From Trichomonas vaginalis G3 (taxonomy: Eukaryota > Parabasalia > Trichomonadida > Trichomonadidae), in the NCBI RefSeq assembly GCF_026262505.1, contig NC_067206.1, positions 21,653,896-21,717,895 on the forward strand: 64,000 bases of DNA. Direction: 5' to 3'. Of this stretch, positions 8,779 to 17,097 are shown piece after piece; the stretch's first letter is position 1; the number at the start of each line of letters is the position of its first letter. The notes under the pieces are model-generated. The model saw only the letters and a list, made by a program, of their open reading frames with translations. It did not search any database and was not told where the DNA came from. A program made the position numbers and the translations under genes.

Positions 8779-9639
8779 TCAATACTTTTTCAGCACTTTT
8801 CCGTAGTTGTATATGAAAGACAATTCGAGATAAAAGTCATAGTACAATGGAATAATATGCTGCACACCGTTTGTTGTGAACCAGACTTGAAAGTCAGAGA
8901 AACTGTTACTAGGTGGTTCGTAGAATTTAGAAGCAAAGTCATAAAAGTCCTTACCGATACACAGAAAACTGTTGTTGCTTGAACTGAAACTTGCATGACA
9001 CATGACATTTTGAGGATCGAACACGTTTCTATAAACTGTCAAATCTGTTGGTGGAAGTATAAATTTAAAAGGACCGTCAGGTGGCAATGGTTCGTTCTGG
9101 TTTAGTAACCGAAGAAATTGTGCCCAAGAACGTCTGTCTACTCCCCAATATAAAAACTCTGTATCTCTTGGAGGGTTAATTTCAATCCTTTGAAATGAAA
9201 CTGTGGAGTTCATCTTGTCGTATTCTAGTTTTAGATAGTATGTTCCATTTAGTAAAGAGTGGTATTTTTCTTGAAATTCCCAGTAGTATTTGTTTATTTG
9301 AGTTTGAAAGTCATTTAGAGTTTTTTCAAGACTTTCGTCTGAACGAATAGTAAAGATCTTCATTTCGTCAAATTTTTCTATTAGACCATCAGAACCTTTA
9401 TACTGACCATGAAAATATACCGCGAACATAAAAGCGTTAGTTCTATTTGAAAACAAAACTCTTCTAAATCCTATTGCCTTTGCATCTGAAGGACTTTGAA
9501 GCCAGCGAATTGGATAGTCAAACCTGTAAGCTCCGGATGAAATTTCTTCATCTGAAATAGTCCTACCAGCGTTTGTAAAGATATAGTCTAACGGTTTTGT
9601 ATCTGCTACTTTTGTTCTTTGTTTTTCAACCTGAAGCAT
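8779..9639 (-). CDS. Polinton 286-residue protein, paralogue A
   Basis: This protein starts MLQVEKQRTKVADTKPLDYI and reads through whole. It is clearly related to the 282-residue protein encoded at 56371..57219. Both begin ML-x-x-EK...TKPLD and share YRFDYPxRWL and GFRR near the start, and HASFS...NSFLC, KxYEPPS, SDFQVWFTT and FYLELSFIYNY near the end. The C-terminus is rich in aromatic residues and looks beta-rich. The function is unknown. The conservation of two paralogues among structural genes suggests a virion component. E2 has a whole copy at 49124..49984. Confidence 0.75.
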   Translation of the reverse strand: MLQVEKQRTKVADTKPLDYIFTNAGRTISDEEISSGAYRFDYPIRWLQSPSDAKAIGFRRVLFSNRTNAFMFAVYFHGQYKGSDGLIEKFDEMKIFTIRSDESLEKTLNDFQTQINKYYWEFQEKYHSLLNGTYYLKLEYDKMNSTVSFQRIEINPPRDTEFLYWGVDRRSWAQFLRLLNQNEPLPPDGPFKFILPPTDLTVYRNVFDPQNVMCHASFSSSNNSFLCIGKDFYDFASKFYEPPSNSFSDFQVWFTTNGVQHIIPLYYDFYLELSFIYNYGKVLKKY

Positions 9640-9695
9640 TTTATATATGTAAAAATATACTGTTTTAAAAATGTTTTAAAATGGTATGCAATGTT

Positions 9696-11849
9696 TTATT
9701 TCATGCAATGTTTAACTATTTCACCATCTTCTTTAACACCCCAATATTTCCTTTTCGATATTACATGAACTTCGGAAAATACCTTGTCTAGCTTAAAACA
9801 GCCCATTTTCTCACCGACTAAACCCATTTCAATGAGTTTGTTATAGCCTTCTTCGTTCGTCATGAGTGCATCGATGTTCTCATAGTATACCACAATTTTG
9901 GATTTAACTTCGGAGAAGAATTTGTTGTAGTTGTCAAGGACTGCCTTTGCGAACTGAGGATAGGACCAATGTTCGACAATAGGTTTTACTGTGGTTACTA
10001 AGCCACATTGACCTTGAGTAAATTCGTACTTCAAAACAAAAGGAGAAAACCTTTCAACAAAGTTGTCGACCTTCTCATAGTGTTTACTCTTCATCTTTTG
10101 AGGTTTCTTAATGGAATACCCCCATGTCGAATTCATAAGCAATTTGATTGTCATTGCAAGTTTGGGGTTTGAAGCTTTCCTAATATCATAGAGTTGTTGT
10201 ATGACTTTTCCAACTGTATAGTTCCTTCCCGGGAAGTCACCGTCTTCGTTTGGAATTCCAGTCGGGATATATTGGACGAACCTCATGTACGCAGCGTTAA
10301 GGTCGACATAGTATATTTTTTCATATGAGTCGAACTTGTCGCATCCAATCGGCCCGGTTTGTGGAAATTCAAGTGAGTCTCTTATCTTCTGAGAAACTTC
10401 GCCTGCTATCTCATAAACATCGTCAAAGCAACCTGTTTCATATAAAACCTTCTGACCTAACTCTGATGCTCTCCAATACAATTTGACGTCAATTGGATGT
10501 CTCAATGGAAGTTTGTTTATAGCATCTTGAAGTTCTTGCAACCTCATTGGAAGTTCTTCTGGTTCAGGTTGGTATCCGAACAATCCAACTCCTTGTGGAA
10601 CTGTGTACTTCTTTTGTGCTAGAACTTTGTCTGGAACAACTTTTGGTCTTGCTAACAATGAAAAGTTTGTTTCGTCTTTTGGTACAAAAGTTTCTGTCAG
10701 CTTGTCATCTGGAATCGGTTCCAACAAACCTTTCTCGAAAAGAATGTTAACAGCTCTGACAATGTTGCACTTGCCTTTTCCGAACAATGGGTTTGTAAGA
10801 CTTTCGTTCAACATGAAGTGGTTGTGGACAATTACAATCTTCAACCATGGTAAGTCTTTGTCAACAACATAGTCGTCGTGTGAAGAACCTTTAGCTGTAG
10901 GTATGTTGACGCGGATATTGACATTTGCCAACGGTGCAACTTTTGCCAATTGACCTCTGAGCATGTACCTTGTCTTCACACATGACTCAAGATACTTCAT
11001 TTTCTCATCTGTAACAAGACCAGAGTTCCTGAGACATGTAAGAATACAAGGTTCATTGACAATTTTTTCAATTGAATTGTAAATTCCATACCTGGTTAAG
11101 TCAATGTCAGACTTGTTTATGAACGGGAAATACCCAGCATGTTGTCTGACTGCTTGAGGGTTGGGTTGGTACCATTCGAACTTCACGCTTGCAATCCCTT
11201 CAATCGCATTCAAAATGTCTGAGTCGGAGTCAACCATTTGTTCTCTCTTTGTAGTCTTGAAAGCGTCAAGAAGTTGTGCGGCTGTTTGTTCATTGCCATG
11301 CGCATAGTAAATGTGACCATCTAAATCTGTTACGGTTAGTCTGAGATTGTATCCTTTCTTATTTCCGTCTTGTATGGCAGCAAGTACTCCCATGAAGCCT
11401 TCTTTGTTCTTTCCTTCGTCAAAGTTAACTGTAAAGGTTCGACCAGATGTAATTTTACTTCTAACCTCGCGATACTTTTCATATGCATATCTTGTTCTTT
11501 CCATGGGAGCATGTGCGTCTTCACCCTTTCCTTTTTTCCTCCTCAAAGGATGCAATTGTTCGTTATGTTTCCAGTAGAATCTGGCAAAGCCGTCGTGTCC
11601 TTCAACTTGAGGTTCATTAACATTGAAAGCCATGTTCATAAGACGTTCTTCTTCTAACCTCTCAAGTCTGTTTGGATAATTTGTGCGTGCTGTTTCCAAG
11701 TCCATTTCATAGGTCAGACCAGCCAGTTTGTCATAGACTTTTATGGGTCTTCCCTTCCTATATTTAAACTTCTTTGAAACTCTCCAACCATATCTTTCTA
11801 ACTCTGCTTTTATTCTAGCAGACCTTCTATCCATTCTATACGGGGGCAT
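9696..11849 (-). CDS. polB: Polinton DNA polymerase B (protein-primed type), E1
   Basis: This is a family B DNA polymerase of the Polinton class, the replicase of the element. From the ATG at 11849 (MPPYRMDRRSARIK) it has 717 residues. The palm motifs are recognisable: motif A near residue 513 (YYVDLNAAYM), motif B near 572 (KLLMNSTWGYS) and the motif C region near 655 (VVYYENID). The N-terminal half is lysine- and arginine-rich and not clearly assignable. The earlier in-frame ATG at 11921 overlaps the end of the upstream gene, so I prefer the later start, which follows an AT box. The reading frame looks whole here and broken in E2 (50042..52194). Confidence 0.82.
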   Translation of the reverse strand: MPPYRMDRRSARIKAELERYGWRVSKKFKYRKGRPIKVYDKLAGLTYEMDLETARTNYPNRLERLEEERLMNMAFNVNEPQVEGHDGFARFYWKHNEQLHPLRRKKGKGEDAHAPMERTRYAYEKYREVRSKITSGRTFTVNFDEGKNKEGFMGVLAAIQDGNKKGYNLRLTVTDLDGHIYYAHGNEQTAAQLLDAFKTTKREQMVDSDSDILNAIEGIASVKFEWYQPNPQAVRQHAGYFPFINKSDIDLTRYGIYNSIEKIVNEPCILTCLRNSGLVTDEKMKYLESCVKTRYMLRGQLAKVAPLANVNIRVNIPTAKGSSHDDYVVDKDLPWLKIVIVHNHFMLNESLTNPLFGKGKCNIVRAVNILFEKGLLEPIPDDKLTETFVPKDETNFSLLARPKVVPDKVLAQKKYTVPQGVGLFGYQPEPEELPMRLQELQDAINKLPLRHPIDVKLYWRASELGQKVLYETGCFDDVYEIAGEVSQKIRDSLEFPQTGPIGCDKFDSYEKIYYVDLNAAYMRFVQYIPTGIPNEDGDFPGRNYTVGKVIQQLYDIRKASNPKLAMTIKLLMNSTWGYSIKKPQKMKSKHYEKVDNFVERFSPFVLKYEFTQGQCGLVTTVKPIVEHWSYPQFAKAVLDNYNKFFSEVKSKIVVYYENIDALMTNEEGYNKLIEMGLVGEKMGCFKLDKVFSEVHVISKRKYWGVKEDGEIVKHCMK

Positions 11850-11878
11850 TTTTATAAAAATAAAAAAATGTTTTTTCT

Positions 11879-12463
11879 TTACTTTACATAACCACCGGCT
11901 GCCATAAGTCTTTGACGCCAACCCATACCAGCTAATGAAGGTTGGCTTGGTTTAGTCTGGAGACTAAACTTTGGTTTTGGTTTTTCTTCAGTTTTTGGCT
12001 CACCTTCTTCTATTGGTTTTTCGTCACTTTTCGGTTCATCTGACTTTACCTCACTTGCTGGAACAGTTGTGTCGTCAACATCTTCATAAATATCATATGC
12101 CATCTGTTTCTGTTTTCCTTTCAACTTTTTGTGTTTGTTGTAAAGTTTAGAATATTTCGACTCTAAGTCAATGAGATGTTCTATAATGAACTGTTGGTCA
12201 GTGAAGTAAACTTTTCCATCTGTTGTCTCGAAAGCTCCTTCAGACTTCAATATTTTATTTGTGAGAGTCTGTTTCTTTTTTGAGATACTTGCCGTTCCAT
12301 TTTTATGAAAAGTGACTTTGTAGTTAGAGTTTGTATTTCCAGACCTGGCACTTTCTATTATTGAATTTTTCTCTTCATCTGTAAGTTCTTTGACAGGTTT
12401 TGACAATGGTTCTGAACTTTTTGTTTGTGGTGTCAAATCTACCGTTTCAACTTCTTCGGTCAT
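11879..12463 (-). CDS. Polinton protein of 194 residues with PEST-like tail
   Basis: I do not recognise this protein. It has an N-terminal T/K/E-rich part, a central helical part (FIIEHLIDLESKYSKLYNKH) likely to form a coiled coil, an acidic proline-rich stretch of repeated DEPKSDEKPIEEG type, and a conserved end, SLAGMGWRQRLMAAGGYVK. The tail ending in a tight hydrophobic/basic motif resembles a virion adaptor or a protease-cleaved precursor, but that is inference. It lies just upstream of polB on the same strand. The copy at 52961..53545 is whole. Confidence 0.7.
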   Translation of the reverse strand: MTEEVETVDLTPQTKSSEPLSKPVKELTDEEKNSIIESARSGNTNSNYKVTFHKNGTASISKKKQTLTNKILKSEGAFETTDGKVYFTDQQFIIEHLIDLESKYSKLYNKHKKLKGKQKQMAYDIYEDVDDTTVPASEVKSDEPKSDEKPIEEGEPKTEEKPKPKFSLQTKPSQPSLAGMGWRQRLMAAGGYVK

Positions 12464-12482
12464 TTCATCTCAGTAAAAAATT

Positions 12483-12638
12483 TTAGTTTGGTTTGTTTTC
12501 AACTGGTTGTTTAGGTTTTTTAAGTCGGTCTAAAACTTCCTGAGGTATAGGAAGAACTTGACAAACACGTGGTTGTGTAACTGCTGGAAGCCGACAAATC
12601 CATCTTGAGCCCATTTGTCTCAATGCTGTATTGTTCAT
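12483..12638 (-). CDS. Small Polinton protein, 51 residues
   Basis: This small protein reads MNNTALRQMGSRWICRL..., then PRVCQVLPIPQEVLDRLKK and a short tail. It sits between the 194- and 133-residue genes with the same spacing and the same upstream sequence, TTTTTTACTGAGATGAAATG, as its neighbour, which suggests a shared promoter type. A matching stretch occurs in E2 at 53563..53721 with a changed tail. The function is unknown. Confidence 0.6.
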   Translation of the reverse strand: MNNTALRQMGSRWICRLPAVTQPRVCQVLPIPQEVLDRLKKPKQPVENKPN

Positions 12639-12657
12639 TTCATCTCAGTAAAAAATT

Positions 12658-13059
12658 TTACATTCCCCACGTTTGAGGTGGTTGAGGTTGGTTGTTGTTT
12701 ACCCACTGTTGTGCATGGTTATATCCTCTGTTAAAGAATCTTTCACCTTGGTCCATATAGTGCCCTGCTTGGTTATAGTAGTCATTTGCTTTGTTATAGT
12801 AGTTTCCTGCTTGTCTTCCTACATTGTCCATCCATCCTTGAACTTTTCCTCTTGTTTCAGGATTTGGAATAAGATTTGCTGCATCTCGTGCTACCTCCCA
12901 ACCTTTCTGTACGGTTTGTATAATAGGTTGTGCTTTCTCTTTCAGTATACCTAATGTACTCAAAATCTTCCTTCCAATTCCAAATGCACCTCTGGCTATT
13001 GTTCCCACTGCGGGTAAAAATCTAGATGCGACTCCTGCTAATGCGCCAAATAAACCCAT
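12658..13059 (-). CDS. Small amphipathic virion-like protein, 133 residues
   Basis: The N-terminus is a glycine-rich hydrophobic helix (MGLFGALAGVASRFLPAVG), followed by a basic amphipathic part and a Q/N/Y-rich tail with repeated YYNKANDYYNQAGHYMDQ. The layout of a membrane-active N-terminal helix and low-complexity tail recalls adenovirus-like minor capsid proteins such as pVI, but there is no sequence proof. It is divergent from the integrase gene, with 16 bases between the start codons. The E2 counterpart (53741..54141) looks broken. Confidence 0.6.
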   Translation of the reverse strand: MGLFGALAGVASRFLPAVGTIARGAFGIGRKILSTLGILKEKAQPIIQTVQKGWEVARDAANLIPNPETRGKVQGWMDNVGRQAGNYYNKANDYYNQAGHYMDQGERFFNRGYNHAQQWVNNNQPQPPQTWGM

Positions 13060-13075
13060 TTCTTATGGGTTAAAA

Positions 13076-14035
13076 ATGACGAATTCAAACAAGGACCCGT
13101 ATGTTTCTAAAGCAACAAAGAAAGCACTCATGGTAAAAATCTTTAGTTCAACACCAAATGCTTGGTTTATGGATATCTTGGAAAACATTCCGAGGTATAG
13201 AGAAGATGGACCACCATACTGGTTAATATTTGTTGGTCAAAACACAAGATACTGTGAAGCCATACCATTATGGTCCAAAAATATTTTAGATGTGAAAACT
13301 GCTTTGACAATATTCGTTGACAAATACCATCCAACAAAACTGACATCTGACTGTGAAAGTTCTTTCAAATCAGACGATATTAAAAACTATCTGCGTTCAA
13401 AAAATGTAAACCAATATTTCATTGTCGACCAAAACCATTCTGCTCTTGGTGTCATTGACAGTTGTATAAAAATCTTAAGAGACTTAAACCAACCACAAGG
13501 TGGTGAGGTAGATGAAATGTCATATGACGACAAGTACAGACACTTCTCCATGGCAAAGATGAGACAAGTTTTAAATATTTACAATAGCCGTAAACAAAAA
13601 GGTTTGGGAAACCACTCCCCCGAAGAAATGAAAAACAACCCTGACTTAGAGAAAGACTATATATTTAATAATTTAGTCAAAAGAGACAAACAAGAAAGAA
13701 TGCCAGGCTTCAAACTTAAGAAAGGTGACAAAGTAAAAATAGAAATACCTAAACGCGACCCATATGAAAATACTATTGACTATGACAACAATGGGAACTC
13801 GACAGGTACTCACATTCGTGTTCGTAAAAATAGAAGAAAGTATACAAGAGAATATTATGAAGTTTTAGGCAAACATGGCAAAATGTACAGACTGCAAGCA
13901 GAAGATAAAACTACTATTGTCAGACCTCGTTTCAAACTTGTTAAGGTTCAAGGTGGTATACTTTCAAAGACAGTTCCTAACAAATATAAGACAACTCCTG
14001 ACGAATATGCTAAAGAAGTTGAAAATGACGACTAA
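13076..14035 (+). CDS. int: Polinton integrase (retroviral-like rve family), E1
   Basis: This 319-residue DDE integrase inserts Polintons with a 6-base target duplication. The catalytic core spans about residues 25-140. D33 (AWFMDIL) and D92 (KLTSDCESSF) fit the first two acidic positions, and the third lies in the helix after NHSALG. A C-terminal SH3-like or chromo-like part follows (KKGDKVKIEI ... YYEVLGKHGKMYRLQ). The frame is whole in both E1 and E2 (54158..55117), with few differences between them. Its end overlaps the fibre gene's end by four bases on the opposite strand. Confidence 0.85.
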   Translation: MTNSNKDPYVSKATKKALMVKIFSSTPNAWFMDILENIPRYREDGPPYWLIFVGQNTRYCEAIPLWSKNILDVKTALTIFVDKYHPTKLTSDCESSFKSDDIKNYLRSKNVNQYFIVDQNHSALGVIDSCIKILRDLNQPQGGEVDEMSYDDKYRHFSMAKMRQVLNIYNSRKQKGLGNHSPEEMKNNPDLEKDYIFNNLVKRDKQERMPGFKLKKGDKVKIEIPKRDPYENTIDYDNNGNSTGTHIRVRKNRRKYTREYYEVLGKHGKMYRLQAEDKTTIVRPRFKLVKVQGGILSKTVPNKYKTTPDEYAKEVENDD

Positions 14036-15450
14036 GCATTTCTATACCATGCGTAAACTGTCATGTAAGGTGGCATGTAGTCTTTACTTTGTCCCGTTGT
14101 TTGTGTATATCCTGAAACGCGATGTATATGGTTTCCTCCTCCCTCAGTGTTACTCCAGTAACAATCTATAGCAAACTTAACGTTGTTTTTAACATCATAT
14201 CCTTTACCTTTTGTCATTGATGACCAATCCCAATATCTATGACTATGCCAACCTGCGTTAGTTGTACTTAAATCTATGTAGTGACTGTGCGCAGGTAAAT
14301 TTGCACCTGAAATCGTTTTACTTCCACCTGTTTCCTTTGAAGAGTTTGCACAATACAAAAACCTGTCGACTATTTGAGTCCAAGTTCCGAGACCAAGTAC
14401 TACTTCTGGTCTGGTAGAGTTCATTGACGTGTAAATAGAACCTATAGGATATAGTGTTTGAAGTATTTCTGTCTTTAACGTTTGAAGCTCTGTTTTGTCA
14501 GCTTTTTTATCTAACTCATCGTTAACATATGTTTTGTCAGCTTTTTTATCTAACTCATCGTTAACATATGTTTTGTCTGCTTTTTTATCATATAAATCTT
14601 GAGCAGTGAATTTAACATTGTTTTCATCCTCCATGACATAGACATTTCTACATCTAATGTATTTCATCGTCGTTATGTCATCCTCCGATGTTAAACCTTG
14701 TGGAAAGTTAGGAGGTTTCCAATTTAATACATCCCCACCAGTTCCATCAGGTTCTTCAACCGTTCCTGCAATATTTTCTATACCAACAGTTGCGAAGAAA
14801 TCATGTGTATGTCCAACGTCACTTTTCCTGTTTAAGGTTTCTTGTAAGTTTGTAATATTTGCAATGGTATGTGTATGTCCAACGTCACTTTTCCTGTTTA
14901 AGGTTTCTTGTAAGTTTGTAATATTTGCAATGGTATGTGTATGTCCAACGTCACTTTTCCTGTTTAAGGTTTCTTGTAAGTTTGTAATATTTGCAATGGT
15001 ATGTGTATGAGTCTTTTTAGAATATTCTTTGTCAGCTCTTGTCACTTCACTTGACATTTTATTGTCAACATATGTTTTGTCTGCTAGTTCAGGATGAGTA
15101 TGTTCTTTCGTTGCATATGTTGCATCTGCTCTGTCATGTTCTTCTTGAACTTTTTCAATGACATACTCTTTGTCAGCTTTGTTGTCAATATCTGCTTTCA
15201 AAAGAAGTTCATCTATAGGTTTCTCGTTTAAAGTTCCTTTTGTTGGATTTACACAGACAGTATGGTTCTTACTGTCTTGAAACAGAAACTCGTCTGTCAT
15301 TGGGTTTATCGTCAGTTTTAAGTTTCCTTCTTTCAATGACTCAGATATCTTAGAATAGTTTGAAAAGTTTGTTGTGTTCTTATTTAGAGCTTGCAAAATG
15401 AGTTGTCGGTTGTGTTGTATTTCTCTCATAGACGCTGTTTCTTTCGACAT
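14032..15450 (-). CDS. Phage-type tail-fibre / receptor-binding protein, E1 version
   Basis: This 472-residue fibre has a conserved N-terminal anchor (about 1-97), then a shaft with KADKxYVxDEL heptad-like repeats and three perfect 22-residue repeats (NITNLQETLNRKSDVGHTH). The C-terminal head is of the phage fibre / baseplate gp10 C-terminal type: YPIGSIYTSMNSTRPEVVLG, LGTWTQI, GGSKTISGANLPAHSH, MPPYMTVYAWYR. It probably projects from the virion and binds a cell or glycan. The 66-base repeats lie at 14807..15004. The shaft is unlike that of E2 (55114..56352), while anchor and head are nearly identical. Confidence 0.85.
   Translation of the reverse strand: MSKETASMREIQHNRQLILQALNKNTTNFSNYSKISESLKEGNLKLTINPMTDEFLFQDSKNHTVCVNPTKGTLNEKPIDELLLKADIDNKADKEYVIEKVQEEHDRADATYATKEHTHPELADKTYVDNKMSSEVTRADKEYSKKTHTHTIANITNLQETLNRKSDVGHTHTIANITNLQETLNRKSDVGHTHTIANITNLQETLNRKSDVGHTHDFFATVGIENIAGTVEEPDGTGGDVLNWKPPNFPQGLTSEDDITTMKYIRCRNVYVMEDENNVKFTAQDLYDKKADKTYVNDELDKKADKTYVNDELDKKADKTELQTLKTEILQTLYPIGSIYTSMNSTRPEVVLGLGTWTQIVDRFLYCANSSKETGGSKTISGANLPAHSHYIDLSTTNAGWHSHRYWDWSSMTKGKGYDVKNNVKFAIDCYWSNTEGGGNHIHRVSGYTQTTGQSKDYMPPYMTVYAWYRNA
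14807..15004 (-). repeat. Three 66-bp in-frame repeats in the fibre shaft
   Basis: Three tandem copies of 66 bases, apparently identical, start at 14807, 14873 and 14939. Each encodes 22 residues of the phage tail repeat type with histidine turns (DVGHTH). Perfect identity means very recent amplification or ongoing homogenisation. They are absent from the E2 gene. Confidence 0.9.
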
Positions 15451-15468
15451 TTTTATTCTAGATAAAAT

Positions 15469-16316
15469 ATGCTTTCAATAGAAAAGAAAATTCAAGAGTT
15501 GCTACAACTAAACCATTAGATGAACTTTTTACGAATGTCGGTCAAAAGTTTGAGACAGATACCGTAAAGCATGAAGGCTATCGTTTTGACTACCCCTTAA
15601 GATGGTTAAGAGACCCATCCGTCACAAAAGCTGTTGGCTTTCGTAGAATGAAGTTCATTTCAGAAGCCATACATGGTTTCCCATTTACGGTCGCTTTTGA
15701 AATTCGATACTATAACAAAGAGAAACGTACGTATGAGAAATTTGAACAGGGAAAACTTTTACAAGTGAATTTGCTTGTAAACTTAGAAACAACTCTTCAA
15801 GCTTTTCAAGAAAAAATAAACGATATCTATCTCGAATATGCAAACCAGTTTAACATTGACGAAGGAGAGTACCATCTCGATATTATATATGACAGGAAAA
15901 ATGCAACTGTTAAAATCAATAGAATAGAAGACCTTGGAGAAGACGTTTATATTTCTACAAAATATAACAACTTGGCATGGTATAGATTTTTGAGGATGTT
16001 AAATCAGCCTGCAGAATATCCAGTACACCCGAACTTTTATGAAGTCGAAAACCCTAATGGAACATATGAAAATGTTTTCGACTCAGATGCTATTATCGTT
16101 CATGCTTCATTTTCTGGCGCACAAAACTCTTTTTTATGCTTGGCAAATGACTTTTACGAAAAACCTACAAAGCTATATGAACCACCGAGTGGAAGTATTT
16201 CAGACTTTCAAGTATGGTTTACTACAGATGGAAGAAAGAGAATAATTCCATTATACCATGCGTTTTACTTAGAACTTAGCTTCATATACAACTACTATCG
16301 AACGGTAAAAATATAA
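15469..16316 (+). pseudogene. Polinton 282-residue protein, paralogue B, E1
   Basis: This is the counterpart of the whole gene at 56371..57219; this copy looks broken (about one break). It is divergent from the fibre gene and related to paralogue A at 8779..9639. Confidence 0.75.
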
Positions 16317-16318
16317 TT

Positions 16319-16561
16319 TTAATACGGTTGAGGTGTTGGATTTGGTTGCCAACTAGACTGTGGTGCAGGTTCAGGCTGTTGTATAACAGGAGCTTGTTCT
16401 TCTGGTTCAGGGTCTTTAGGTATAATACCAACAAACTGACCTACTCTTTTACCAATATTTTTGACACCGTTCCAAATTCCTCTTCCGACAGATTTTATTC
16501 CATTCCATATACCTCTTCCAACTCTTCTGAAGAAGTTTCCAATACTACTGAAGAAACCCAT
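16319..16561 (-). CDS. Small basic Polinton protein, 80 residues
   Basis: It starts MGFFSSIGNFFRRVGRGIWN and holds an internal duplication (GRGIWNGIKSVGRGIWNGVK), then a proline/glutamine tail. The basic amphipathic tandem helix could bind DNA or membranes. It resembles small core or membrane-active proteins of adenovirus-like viruses only in composition. The copy at 57222..57464 is whole with small changes at the N-terminus. The 3' end lies three bases from the end of paralogue B on the other strand. Confidence 0.65.
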   Translation of the reverse strand: MGFFSSIGNFFRRVGRGIWNGIKSVGRGIWNGVKNIGKRVGQFVGIIPKDPEPEEQAPVIQQPEPAPQSSWQPNPTPQPY

Positions 16562-16579
16562 TTTACTATATGTAAAAAT

Positions 16580-16942
16580 CTAATGTCCGCCTAGTCTCTT
16601 ACGTTTCCTGTTGAGTTCCATAGCATTTTTTAACTGGAGCTCATACATTCTATTTCTCCTCTGGTAGAAAACATACTCTGGGTCAACTCCTGTGTTCGCG
16701 TCATCTGCATAGAGTTGTTTATATCCCACTTCAGGGTTTGTATAAAACTCTTTCCATCTCACATTTGCATACCATGGTGGCAAACCTAACGCAGCGTCAT
16801 TTGACATGGCAGTTTGCATTTGTACATCTGTTGGCACTTGACCATAGTTTGCCATTGCAGTTTGTATTCTAACTTCATTTGGAATATTCTCTGGGTTTGG
16901 TTGTCCAGGTTGCTGTGCATTCGCTAAGTTCTGTGCGTCCAT
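16580..16942 (-). CDS. Polinton protein of 120 residues, unknown
   Basis: It starts MDAQNLANAQQPGQPNPENI and contains a duplicated motif, EVRIQTAMANYGQVP / DVQMQTAMSNDAALG, a central WY-rich part (LPPWYANVRWKEFYTNP) and a basic end, LNRKRKRLGGH. It is whole in both copies (57483..57845). It is probably a virion component, given its place among the structural genes; I do not recognise it otherwise. Confidence 0.65.
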   Translation of the reverse strand: MDAQNLANAQQPGQPNPENIPNEVRIQTAMANYGQVPTDVQMQTAMSNDAALGLPPWYANVRWKEFYTNPEVGYKQLYADDANTGVDPEYVFYQRRNRMYELQLKNAMELNRKRKRLGGH

Positions 16943-16965
16943 TTAATATTAGATAAAAATATCTC

Positions 16966-17097
16966 TTACGAGTACATATGCTGAACATTTGCTGGCAGTG
17001 GTTCATCTTCATATTCTCTATATCTTTCTGCCACGTCAAATAAGTAAATGACACAATGGAAAAAACCTAAAACAAGTAGTCCTATTTCAAACCACAT
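16966..17097 (-). CDS. 43-residue single-pass membrane protein
   Basis: This very short gene reads MWFEIGLLVLGFFHCVIYLF, one transmembrane helix, followed by a charged tail (DVAERYREYEDEPLP...). It is whole in both copies (E2: 57869..58000), where only two residues of the tail differ. That conservation supports it as real. Its start lies inside the end of the methyltransferase gene (16-base overlap, same strand), so the two may share a transcript. Small membrane proteins of this kind occur in many virus-like elements; the role here is unknown. Confidence 0.65.
   Translation of the reverse strand: MWFEIGLLVLGFFHCVIYLFDVAERYREYEDEPLPANVQHMYS

Noticed and set aside
13076-14035. Retroviral or LTR element suggested by the rve integrase
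   Set aside because: No long terminal repeats, reverse transcriptase or gag are seen. The integrase stands with polymerase B and A32-type ATPase genes, as in Polintons.
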